Part shown: positions 1 to 8,979 of the stretch, piece after piece
Layout: every line of letters starts with the position of its first letter
Position numbering within the stretch: the first letter of the stretch is position 1
From: Apiotrichum sp. Y4204
Lineage: Eukaryota; Basidiomycota; Tremellomycetes; Trichosporonales; Trichosporonaceae
Reading direction: 5' to 3'
Assembly (NCBI GenBank): GCA_025531455.1
Contig: JAMYHL010000006.1
Location: forward strand, 62,001-126,000
Length of the DNA: 64,000 nt
Translations under genes and position numbers: made by a program
Notes under the pieces: generated by a model
What the model saw: only the letters and a program-made list of their open reading frames with translations
Told to the model about the DNA's origin: nothing
Database searches by the model: none

Positions 1-3000
1 TACCGGTGACGCTACTCGTGCGCCCCCAACCGACGTCTCCGCACTTGGCACTGTTCTTCCTCCTGCCTTTGCCGACACTCCTGCCACTGGTTCCACTCTT
101 CCTTCCGCTGCTGGAACCGCTACAGACGCCACTACCATGCCTGCCGCCGGTGCTACCAACCTTGCCTCGGTCCCCGGTGCTGACGCCACTGCTCCCACTG
201 CCGCCAACCCCGCTGCCGACGCTTCTAGGGGTGTCGCGACCGACGCCGCTACCGGAGCAACTCCGGCAACTGCTGACGCTACCAACCTCGCCGCCACTCC
301 TGCTATGAGCGAGCAGGCCAAGCCCGAGTCGGCTACCGCCCCCGCCGCGTCTCGTGGCCTCCCGTCTGGTGCCCTCATGGGTGCAGCCGGTGCCGGTGCC
401 GCTGGTCTTGCTGGCCTTGCCGCGGCCGCCGGTATGAAGAAGTCCGACGCCCCTGCTGCTGACGAGAAGGCTGCTGCGGGCTTCACCCCTCCTGCTGGCC
501 TCAGCAACTTCGCTGCTCAGGTTCCTGGTGCTGGTAACGCTTCCACCGCTTCTGGTGCCGATGCCACTGGCGCGGCCCCGGCTGCTGGTGGCCTCGGTGG
601 CTTTGCTTCCAACCTCCCTTCTGGCGTTACCGGCCAGGTGAACAACTATGCGACTACCGCATCCGGTTCCATTAACGACGCCTCGACCCGCGCCACGGGC
701 GCCATCACCGACCTCTCGGGCCAGGCTCCCGCGCCCCTTGCCGGTGCGGTCGGCTCCATGTCCGACCAGGCAACTGGTGGCATCAACAACCTCGCTACCC
801 AGGGCACCAACACCCTCGGCGGCCTCACGGGCCAGGCTGGCGCTGTCCCCGGTCAGGCTACAAGCGCGCTTGGCGGCATCACGGGTCAGGCGACCGATGG
901 CGTCAACAGCCTCTCCAACCAGAGCACCACTGCCCTCGGCGGTCTTTCCAACCAGGGCACTGCTGGCATTAGCAACCTCTCTAACCAGGGCACTGCTGCG
1001 CTTGGGGGCCTCTCCACACAGGCCGGCGCCCTCCCTGGTCAGGCTTCTGGCGCTTTTGGTGGCCTCGCTGGCCAGGGCACGGACGGTCTTAACAACCTCT
1101 CTGGCCAGGCTACATCTGGTCTCACCAACGTCTCTGGTCAGACCACTGACGGTATCAACAACCTTGCTGCCGGGGGTCCTGGCCCTGCTGCCGGTGCCCT
1201 TGGCGGTGTGACCGGACAAGCCACTGATGGCATCAACAACCTCTCTACTCAGGGCACCGCTGCCCTTGGCGGCCTCACCGGCGCCGGCGCCGGCGCCCTC
1301 GGTGGCCTCCAGACTCGTGCGGGCGACGTCACTGGCTCCGCTCCTTCGTTCGGCAATGTTGGTGCCTCCAACACTCTTGCCGCCGATGTACCCAGCACCG
1401 CCGGCGCGCCTTCCCTCGGCGGTGCTTCTATGAACGCCCCTTCGTCGGTCAGCGACATCAAGGCGCCCGAGGGAGTGTCCAACCTGAATGCCACCGCTCC
1501 GGAATCGCGCTCCATTCCCCTTGGTGGCATCGCCGCTGGCGGTGCTGCCGCTCTCGGCGCTGCCGGTCTCACCGGTGCTGCCCTTCACCGTGACACCAAG
1601 TCCGATGTCCCAGGTCCCACAAGCGATGTCTCGGCTCCTGCCACCCTCGCGACGGACGCGTCTACCGTTCCTGATCTTTCGTCCACGACGAACGTCCCTG
1701 ATGTCTCCTCGACTGCCCCCGGCGTCACCGGCGTCACCGGCGTCACCGGCCCCACTGGCATCGGTGGTGACCTTCCCACTGCTGGCGGCCTTTCCGGCCC
1801 TATTAGCTCTACTGGCCCTACTGGTATTGGTGGTGACCTCCCCACTGCTGGCAGCTTCACTGCGCCTACTGGCACTGCTGGTGACCTCCCCGCTCCCGGT
1901 AGCCTCACTGCTCCCACTGCCACCGTTGGCGGTGTCCCCATTGAGGGTGACTTCAACAGCCACACTGCTAACGTTGGTGACCTCCCCGCTACTGGCGGCG
2001 TCACCGCTCCCACCGGCACCGTTGGTGACATCCCCTCTGCGGGTGGCATTGCAGGCCCCACTGGCACCGCTGGTGACTTCTCCACTCAGACTGCCGGCAT
2101 GTCCGCTCCCGGCACTGCTGGCAACTTCTCCACTGACCGCTCGCTCGACCTCCCCTCCGGCGCCATTAACAACTTCTCTGCCCAGCCCACCGACAGCACG
2201 GGCCTGAACGCATCCGCCCCTGCGGACAGCAACGTCCTTGCTTCCGCTCCCACTTCCAGGTCCATCCCCGTCGGTGGCATCGCCGCTGCGGGTGCCGGAG
2301 CCCTCGCTGCCGCGGGTCTCACCGGAGCCGCGCTCTCCCACTCCGACAAGAAGGACGTTTCCTTCCCCGATGCGACCACGGCTGGCGTTTCCGGCCCCAC
2401 CGCCTCCTCGCCCACGTTTGCCACCTCCGCCCCCGGCATTGCGGCCCCTGCTGCTGCTATCCCTACTTCGCCGGGCACCGCACCCGGCGTTGAGAATGCG
2501 TCGCTTCCTACTTCGGCTCCGACCGCTTCCATTCCCGGCGTTGATGCCACCCCTACAGCCACCGCCCTCAACGTCGACGCTCCTGGCACCGCTCTCCCCG
2601 GAGCTGACTCGGTCCCGGCTGCCTCAACATCGACTGGCGCCCCGTCTTTCGGTAACACCACTTCCGAGTCGACCTTTATGGGTGCAGGCCCCGATGTCAC
2701 TGGCGCTTCTCGCGGTGTGCCCACCGCCGACCTTTCCGCTGTCGGTGCCCCCGCTGCCGCTATTCCCGTTGCTGCGTCCACTGGTACAAGCACTGACGTT
2801 CCTGCGGGTCTTTCTCGCGATCTCCCTGGCGCTGGTGACTACACCTCCTCAGCCCAGGCGCCTATGGGCGGAGCTTCGACTTTCAACACTGTTCCTGGTG
2901 TGGATGCTGCGAAGGATGGACAGGCCCCTCGTAATATCGACATTCCAGGCGAGTTCCCCGGCGAGTTCTCCGGTTCCACGGTCCAGGCCGACACGGGTCT

Positions 3001-5767
3001 TCCGAGCGGCTCCACCACAGCGGCGTACACCACGCCTAACGAGGTCCTGCCCACGACGCTTTCCAACACTGACAATGTCGCCGCACCTCAGTCGCAGTCG
3101 CTGAACGTCAACGCCTCGCCCTCCGGCCTCGACCAGAACAGCCTCACTGCCGCTATCCGTGACATTCCTGTGACTGGATCGTCCAACAAGTACTCCCCCG
3201 GTGCTGTCGCTGGTATGGCCGCCGGCGGTGCCGGTGCGCTTGCTGCCGGTGCTGGTCTCGGCGCCTACGCCGGTGGCGCCTTTGACAAGAAGGACACGAC
3301 TGTTCCTGCCGGTTTTGAGAAGCCGTCGACGGATGCCCTTGACGCTGTCTCCACCACGGCCACCCCTGGCCTTGACACTGCCAGCGCCAGCACTATCACC
3401 GGCCCTGCTCTCAGCTCTACTACCGACAACACGACCGGTGCCATGGATGCCACTCGCTCGCTTGACACTTCCGCCCCCTCCGCCCCCGGTGTCTCCAGCT
3501 TCGCGGCTGCACCCGGTGGTGCCATCGGTGGCCCCGAGACGACTCTCCCCACCCAGGACAGGACCACCACCTCCACTGGCCTTGGCAGCGACCTTCCGGC
3601 TCTCGGCACGGACTCCGCTGCCAACCTGGGCGCGAAGGACACCTCACTCACTGGCACTGGTATGGATGCCCCCCAGGTTGACGAGAACTTGCGGGGTGCC
3701 AACAGCCCCACCCCTATTCCTTCCGTTGGCGCGTACCCCGTCGCTGGAGCGGCTGCCGCTGGTGCTGGTGCCGGCGCTCTTGGAGCTGCTGCCCTTCACT
3801 CTTCGGGCCCCTCCGCCGATATCTCCAACACCGACACCTCCCTTCCTTCCGCTGACGCCTCCGTTCCGTCGGTTGACGCGCCCTCCGCGCTCGACCGCTC
3901 GGTCCCGGGTGTTGGCGCGTCAATTCCCTCGGTTGACGCTCCTACTGTTGACGCCAACGCTCCCTCGGTTGACGCTCCCAACTTCGACGCTACTGTCCCC
4001 TCCGCCAGCGCGCCTACCGCCGCTGGCTCGCTTCCGTCTTCCGACGCCCCCGGTTTCGCAGCCCCCTCTGCTGATGTCCCCTCAGCCTCCGCTCCTGAGG
4101 GTGCAATGAACCTCGCCGCTGCTCCCGTCGGCGTTCCCGCTTCGGACTCGACCACCGGCACTTTCGGAGACGCCACCACTGGTGTCTCGGACTCTCTTGA
4201 GAAGGCCCCGGCTGCTGACGCTTCTGTCCCTGCCGTTGGCGCTTCTGCCCCTGCTGTCGACGCTTCTGTTCCCGCTTCTGACAACCAGGGTCTCAGTGGT
4301 GGTGCCATTGGCGGCATTGCCGCCGGCGTCGGTGCTGCTGCCCTCGGTGCTGGAGCCTTTGCCGGTTCCAAGTTCAAGTCTGGCGGTGATGCCGCTACGA
4401 CCGCCACGAACGATGGCTCTACTGCTGTCAAGGGTGGCCTGGGCGGCTTCAACGACAAGATCGGCTCGTTCTCCACCCAGGCTACCGACGGCGTAACCGG
4501 TGTCCAGAACACGGCCACCGGCGCCATCGGCAACGCGTCGACCTTTGCCAACGACAACATTTCCAAGGTCCCCACCACGGGCCCTCTTGGCTCCGTCGGC
4601 ACCTTTGCCAAGGACACCTCCACCAAGACTACTGGCGCTGCCACTGGCGCTGTTGACCAGGCCTCGACCGCTGCCACCGGTGCGATCGGCAAGGTCCCGT
4701 CCATGGGCGTCGCGTCTGGCAAGGAGGCATCGGCTTCTACTGGGGACGGTGCCGCGCCGCAGAAGATGGGCTTCGGCCGTCGTCTCTCCGGTGTCTTTAA
4801 GGGCCTCGGTGGAAAGAAGCACCAGGACGAGCTCGCGGAGGCTAACGCTGCTGGTGTCCCGGCTCTGCCTGCTGGTGTCGCTGCGGGTGGTGCCGCCGCC
4901 GCTGGCGCTGGCGCCACTGCCGCCGGCCTTGCTGCGTCGGGCAAGGACAAGGATGTTGCTGGTGCTCCCACTACCGACACCTCGGTCACCGCCCCCTCGG
5001 CCACTGCCCCTTCGGCTACCGCCCCCTCGACCACCGCTCCCTCCGCGGACGTCACTGCCCCCGCAACTGACGCTTCCGTCAGTGCACCTGCTACGGAGAC
5101 ACCCACTGCGGGTTCTGGCCTCGGCTCGTCGTTCAACAAGATCCAGGACTCCACCACTGGCGCCGTGACTGGTGCTACTACTGGGGCAACTGGTGTCGCT
5201 ACCGGCGCCGCTCAGTCTGCCAACGACTTTGGCACCTCGACCGTCTCGTCTGGCAAGAACCTCGCTTCCGACACTGCCACCTTTGGCAAGAACTCGGCGT
5301 CCTCTGGCATCGACTTCAGCAAGGACATTGGCAAGCAGTCATATGCCTCAGGCCTCACCTACGGCAAGGACACCGTTTCGGGTGCCGGTAACCTGGCCAA
5401 GGGCACGACCGACTCGGCCACCGACTTTGGTAAGAACACGACCGACTCGGCCACCAACTTTGCCAAGGGCACTGTCGGCAAGGCTGGTAATGTTGGGTCG
5501 TCGGCGCACGGCGAGGGCAACAACTTTGCCAAGGACACCTCGACCGCCTTTGGCCTCTCGTCGGCTGCCCAGACCCCAGGACAGACTCCCGACCAGACCC
5601 CTTCGCACTCGCGTTTCGCTTCGACTTCGGTCCCCACCACGCCTGTCACTCCGGCAGCCGCGCGGCACAATGCCGAGCCGTCGTCCTCGTCGGCCGTCAA
5701 GAAGCGCAAGTCGGGCTTCTTCCACAAGCTCAAGCAGGTGTTCAAGCACGACAAGAAGGCTGTTTAA
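1..5767 (+). CDS. Giant Ala/Gly/Ser/Thr-rich repeat protein, 5' end outside the window
   Basis: The frame is open from the first bases and ends with TAA at 5765-5767; the first in-window ATG (137) is probably internal. More than 1,900 residues are visible and no intron is needed. Composition is almost entirely A, G, S, T, P, D, V. Visible architecture: (1) about seven Gly/Ala-rich hydrophobic segments resembling glycine zippers, each preceded by an SRSIP-like or similar lead and most followed by a charged Lys/Asp patch, near 350-445, 1505-1600, 2255-2350, 3160-3300, 3715-3800, 4290-4385 and 4855-4950; (2) a block of GQAT/NNLS/ALGGL repeats at 700-1300; (3) PTGTxGD repeats at 1730-2110; (4) SVDAP repeats at 3830-4000; (5) LEA-like FGKN/AKGT/DSAT repeats at 5220-5560; (6) a basic C-terminus rich in K, F and H (5695-5764), echoed by a GRRLSGVFKGL patch near 4780. 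No enzyme domain is seen. A structural or stress-related, membrane-associated role is only a guess. Confidence 0.8.
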   Translation, partial: TGDATRAPPTDVSALGTVLPPAFADTPATGSTLPSAAGTATDATTMPAAGATNLASVPGADATAPTAANPAADASRGVATDAATGATPATADATNLAATPAMSEQAKPESATAPAASRGLPSGALMGAAGAGAAGLAGLAAAAGMKKSDAPAADEKAAAGFTPPAGLSNFAAQVPGAGNASTASGADATGAAPAAGGLGGFASNLPSGVTGQVNNYATTASGSINDASTRATGAITDLSGQAPAPLAGAVGSMSDQATGGINNLATQGTNTLGGLTGQAGAVPGQATSALGGITGQATDGVNSLSNQSTTALGGLSNQGTAGISNLSNQGTAALGGLSTQAGALPGQASGAFGGLAGQGTDGLNNLSGQATSGLTNVSGQTTDGINNLAAGGPGPAAGALGGVTGQATDGINNLSTQGTAALGGLTGAGAGALGGLQTRAGDVTGSAPSFGNVGASNTLAADVPSTAGAPSLGGASMNAPSSVSDIKAPEGVSNLNATAPESRSIPLGGIAAGGAAALGAAGLTGAALHRDTKSDVPGPTSDVSAPATLATDASTVPDLSSTTNVPDVSSTAPGVTGVTGVTGPTGIGGDLPTAGGLSGPISSTGPTGIGGDLPTAGSFTAPTGTAGDLPAPGSLTAPTATVGGVPIEGDFNSHTANVGDLPATGGVTAPTGTVGDIPSAGGIAGPTGTAGDFSTQTAGMSAPGTAGNFSTDRSLDLPSGAINNFSAQPTDSTGLNASAPADSNVLASAPTSRSIPVGGIAAAGAGALAAAGLTGAALSHSDKKDVSFPDATTAGVSGPTASSPTFATSAPGIAAPAAAIPTSPGTAPGVENASLPTSAPTASIPGVDATPTATALNVDAPGTALPGADSVPAASTSTGAPSFGNTTSESTFMGAGPDVTGASRGVPTADLSAVGAPAAAIPVAASTGTSTDVPAGLSRDLPGAGDYTSSAQAPMGGASTFNTVPGVDAAKDGQAPRNIDIPGEFPGEFSGSTVQADTGLPSGSTTAAYTTPNEVLPTTLSNTDNVAAPQSQSLNVNASPSGLDQNSLTAAIRDIPVTGSSNKYSPGAVAGMAAGGAGALAAGAGLGAYAGGAFDKKDTTVPAGFEKPSTDALDAVSTTATPGLDTASASTITGPALSSTTDNTTGAMDATRSLDTSAPSAPGVSSFAAAPGGAIGGPETTLPTQDRTTTSTGLGSDLPALGTDSAANLGAKDTSLTGTGMDAPQVDENLRGANSPTPIPSVGAYPVAGAAAAGAGAGALGAAALHSSGPSADISNTDTSLPSADASVPSVDAPSALDRSVPGVGASIPSVDAPTVDANAPSVDAPNFDATVPSASAPTAAGSLPSSDAPGFAAPSADVPSASAPEGAMNLAAAPVGVPASDSTTGTFGDATTGVSDSLEKAPAADASVPAVGASAPAVDASVPASDNQGLSGGAIGGIAAGVGAAALGAGAFAGSKFKSGGDAATTATNDGSTAVKGGLGGFNDKIGSFSTQATDGVTGVQNTATGAIGNASTFANDNISKVPTTGPLGSVGTFAKDTSTKTTGAATGAVDQASTAATGAIGKVPSMGVASGKEASASTGDGAAPQKMGFGRRLSGVFKGLGGKKHQDELAEANAAGVPALPAGVAAGGAAAAGAGATAAGLAASGKDKDVAGAPTTDTSVTAPSATAPSATAPSTTAPSADVTAPATDASVSAPATETPTAGSGLGSSFNKIQDSTTGAVTGATTGATGVATGAAQSANDFGTSTVSSGKNLASDTATFGKNSASSGIDFSKDIGKQSYASGLTYGKDTVSGAGNLAKGTTDSATDFGKNTTDSATNFAKGTVGKAGNVGSSAHGEGNNFAKDTSTAFGLSSAAQTPGQTPDQTPSHSRFASTSVPTTPVTPAAARHNAEPSSSSAVKKRKSGFFHKLKQVFKHDKKAV

Positions 5768-6271
5768 GCAGTAGTGCGTCGCGGCCGAGCCACACGCCTC
5801 ATCCATCTCTATCTATACCCCTGTTCGATCTCAATCTCAGTTCATCTCCTGTTTTACTTGCGGTGCTGCCGCGTAATCGATTCCAGAGTAATACGTACGC
5901 GTACGAACACTGTGCCCGGAGCTAGGAGCGGAAGTATGTTTCCACGTTTTGTTTTTTCTTTTGTCGCCTTTCGCTTTACTTTCGCTTGCTTGCCGCAATG
6001 ATCACACAATGGCCCAAGGGCTGTTGTCTTTAATTACTTGGATGCAGATACATGAGTTTCTACTGGTGCCGTCGCTGTGAGCTGAGCAGTTTATTTAGTG
6101 GCAAGGAGAACGAAGTTGGAAGTACCGTCGGAGATGCTCCGCTACAGTTTTCTCCTCCCCGATGAAGGGCAGTAGATACACTTGGTCCTCACGTATGTAC
6201 ACTAACTGCATAACGCTCTTCACTATCATCAACATCTACCCTCACTGTCACTACATTCGCCAATCACTAAT
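5768..6271. other. Convergent 3' intergenic region
   Basis: This stretch separates two convergent genes (the giant repeat protein and the Med19-like gene). It should hold both 3' UTRs. It is pyrimidine- and T-rich around 5940-6000; no coding exon or RNA gene was recognised. Confidence 0.5.
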
Positions 6272-7344
6272 CTACATGGGTTCCTCAGTACGCCGCTTAA
6301 ACACAGCCTTGACGCCAATCTCGCTCCCTCCACCAGCCCCGGTTCCAGTGGCGGGACTCGCGCTCCGGCTCGCACCCCCCTTGACGCGCTTCACAGAAGG
6401 GTACTCTCCCGGGGGCGCGGGCCGCTTGAGACCGGACGGCGTGCCCGGCCGCGCACGGTTCGGCGCGAGCGTGAACCCCGGCGGGCGGGACGGTGTTCCC
6501 GGACGCGCAGGCGTCCCCGGTCCGCCGGGGGTTCCTGCGCGCGGGGTGTAGTTTCCGCTTGTCGGGGGCGCCGACGCACGGGGGAACGGGGGACGGACGG
6601 GGGTACCTCCCGGCCGTCCACCGCGGGGGAGGAAGGGGGTCCGCGGGCCGCGCGGCGGGGGCGGATTCGGCGTTCCCGGCGCAGCGGCGCCGGCTGGCAA
6701 ATCGGGGAGATCGGGGGCAAGGCTCTGTGGCCTATTTGCCTTTTTGCGGCGGCGGCGCTCCTCGGCCTCCTTGACGCCCAGCTTTTCGCCGCCAGCGTAC
6801 CCCTCTACGCGGGTGCCCTGCTCGAGCCGTGCGGACGCGAGAACCTCGGAGGTTATGGGCACCAGCGGGCCTTCCCATGCCGGCGCGGCTGTCAGGAGGG
6901 GGAGGAGCGAGTGCTCGGCCTGGTTCCCCATCGGGACGGGATCTGGACGTCAGTTTGTGGAGTTATGGGATGGATGGGCGGGTGATGCACTGGACACGCA
7001 CCGATACAGTCCTCGATCAGGCCGACGTAGCCCTTGCTCAGTCCTTGCTTCTTCTTCGCGCGCGGGCGCGCAGCATCGGCCTCGTCGTCCGTCTCGGGGA
7101 CGGGGTCAAAGTATGGTCGCACATAGGTGTTGTACAGGCCATCCAGGTGAAGAAGGGAGATGAGATCGAGAGACGCGTGCAGATGTTTCTGCGGCGGGTC
7201 TTGTTGTCAGTGACTGCCCGGTCGCTCGTGCTCACCATCCCAGACAGGGAGAATCAGCTCGGCGGAGCCTGCAGCCGTTGACGGAACTGTTGCTAATGTT
7301 TGTTCCGGTAGGCGACTGCTCTCTCCGTTCTTGGGGACGTCCAT
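6272..7344 (-). CDS. MED19: Probable Mediator complex subunit 19 (Med19/Rox3-like)
   Basis: Three exons on the minus strand: 7344-7236, 7199-7002 and 6942-6272, with a 36-nt first intron. The spliced frame has a short N-terminus, then a block reading DLISLLHLDGLYNTYVRPYF, a basic KKKQGLSKGY stretch, a hydrophobic/charged block with LEQGTRV and LGV, then ERRRRKKANR. This order (D-L-I x-L x-L x-x-Y-x-x-YVRPY, a GY-containing element, then a Lys/Arg-rich tail) resembles basidiomycete Med19, a head-module subunit of the RNA polymerase II Mediator. The last ~120 residues are Pro/Gly/Arg-rich with many SP/TP sites and look disordered. The start MDVPKNG was chosen because upstream in-frame sequence looks like leader. 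Med19 is poorly conserved, so the family call rests on pattern memory and is moderate. Confidence 0.5.
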
Positions 7345-7823
7345 GATGGTTTGTGTGATAGTGATAAAGTGTGCAAGTGGAACAACAGAGCCGACTTCAC
7401 AAGTGTAACCGTGCAGTGCAGTCGAAATGGGAGCTTGGGCGTGATGGACTTCGGCTGTGCCTGAACTGAAAGTGGCCAAGTGGCCAAGTGGCCAAGTGGT
7501 GTCCATCGCCACGTGTGGCCTGTGTGGCATTTGTCACTCCCTGATTACCTTAGGTACTGGTAGCACTACAATACAACTTGTTGGACACGAGGCACCATGT
7601 CGCAGACTGCAATTGCACACAACAAGCATCGGATACACAAAGTTCATAGAGAACAGAAGGGGGTCACTAATGAAGAGGGCTACGGACGATGGAGAAGGAC
7701 AAGGTGCAGAGTCCTTCGTCCGAAAGAAAACTTAGAGGAAACTCAGACTAGGAGCGGCATCTGAGGATCAGCAGGTGTCGACTATCCAAGTGGTAAGTGG
7801 TTAACGCTCACCTTGTCTGATGT
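7345..7823. other. Intergenic region upstream of the Med19-like gene
   Basis: Lies between the Med19-like start and the 3' end of the secreted repeat gene. It contains an 8-bp tandem repeat (7471-7499). No gene was recognised. Confidence 0.4.
7471..7499. repeat. 8-bp tandem repeat (AGTGGCCA)n
   Basis: About 3.6 perfect copies of AGTGGCCA just upstream of the Med19-like gene. Visible directly; function unknown. Confidence 0.85.
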
Positions 7824-8979
7824 TTACGAAGCAGAAGAGAGAAGGACCTTGTCGGCGTTTGGAAGTGGGGCACCTGAGGGTCAGATAAGGAAAGATTAGA
7901 CGCTCACCGTCAACCTGTCCAGCGTGGCTGGTGAGCCCGCTGACACTGACGACAGCTTCCTGGACAGCCTTGGCAAGGTTGCCAAGACCGGCGTCGGAGG
8001 TATCACGGCGACGAGGAGGGTCAACAGGGAGAGGTGGAATGACTAACGGGTTAGTGAAGTAAGACGAACTCCAGCTTACTGCTACCAAGGTCATCAGCAA
8101 GCTCGCCAAGGTCGGGGATCGATTGACGGGTGTTGAGGGGGCTGCGACGAACAGGGGGCTTGGGGACTTCGACGGGGGAGCCGCTGAGGCCTGAGGATTA
8201 GCTGCTGAAGTACACCATTGTTAACTTACCTTCAAGAACCTGGTCGAGAACCTTGCCCAGCTGGGTGAGGACATCCTGGAGGCTGGCGGGAACCGGGACA
8301 GGGCCGCGACGAACAGGAGGTTCGGGGACTTCGACGGCGGAGCCGCTGAGGCCTGAGGATTAGTTGCTGAAGTACACCATTGCTAACTTACCTTCAAGAA
8401 CCTGGTCGAGAACCTTGCCCAGCTGGGTGAGGACATCCTGGAGGCTGGCGGGAGCTGGGACAGGGCCACGACGAACAGGGGGCTTGGGGACTTCGACGGG
8501 GACGCCACCGAGTGCTGAGGGTTAGACGAATGCGAGGCATGTACCTACCTTTCAGAACACGGTCGAGGAGCTTGCCAAGCTCACCCAAAAGGTTCTTCAC
8601 GCCATCTTGGACAACAGCGGGGGCGTCTCGACCTTTAGCATAGACGTATGGAGGCAACGTGCGGGAGAGGTCGAAAGAACTCACCAGTAGGGTTAGGTAC
8701 TTTGACGGGAGGCTTGTCCACCGTTCCGACGACCTCCTTAGCCGTGTCCACCGCATCGGTGAGAGCAGGCGGGGCACGCTCAACTGCTGGTTAGCGGTTT
8801 AGAGGTACACAATAGCAGGTCCGACGACCTGCGGGAATTTTGGGAATGATGAGAGCCAAGCTCAGACCGTGATCGGGGGAGAAGAAGAAAAAAAAAAAAA
8901 ACTCACGATTGTGGACGGGAGCGGCATTCACTGTCGCGAGAACAGCGAGGCCCGCAAAGAGAGGGGTGGTGATGCGCAT
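7824..8979 (-). CDS. Small secreted protein built from tandemly duplicated phase-1 exons
   Basis: Spliced by eye into eight exons: 8979-8907, 8786-8685, 8632-8549, 8514-8392, 8352-8230, 8190-8086 (or 8080), 8042-7908 and 7873-7824 (stop TAA), giving about 264 aa. Exon 1 encodes a signal peptide (MRITTPLFAGLAVLATVNA, with AAP at the likely cleavage site). Every intron falls in phase 1 and every internal exon is a multiple of three (102, 84, 123, 123, 105/111, 135 nt), so exons can be duplicated or skipped without frame damage. Exons 4 and 5 are near copies, each encoding a VEVPxPPVRRGPVP linker plus a probable amphipathic helix, LQDVLTQLGKVLDQVLEG; exon 3 and exon 7 carry diverged helices (NLLGELGKLLDRVLK; LGNLAKAVQEAVVSV). 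Exon 6 repeats only the linker half. No family recognised; a cell-wall or extracellular role is inferred from the signal peptide. The 3' end is the least certain part. Confidence 0.75.
8191..8514 (-). repeat. Tandem 162-bp exon-plus-intron duplication
   Basis: Two adjacent 162-bp units (8514-8353 and 8352-8191), each a 123-nt exon followed by a 39-nt intron. The introns differ at only two positions, and the 3' two thirds of the exons are identical. A third partial copy continues into the exon beginning at 8190. Confidence 0.9.

Noticed and set aside
3796..5157. Long open frame on the minus strand within the giant repeat gene, and several shorter ones
   Set aside because: Mirror frames of GC-rich Ala/Gly/Thr codon repeats; no independent domain or start context.
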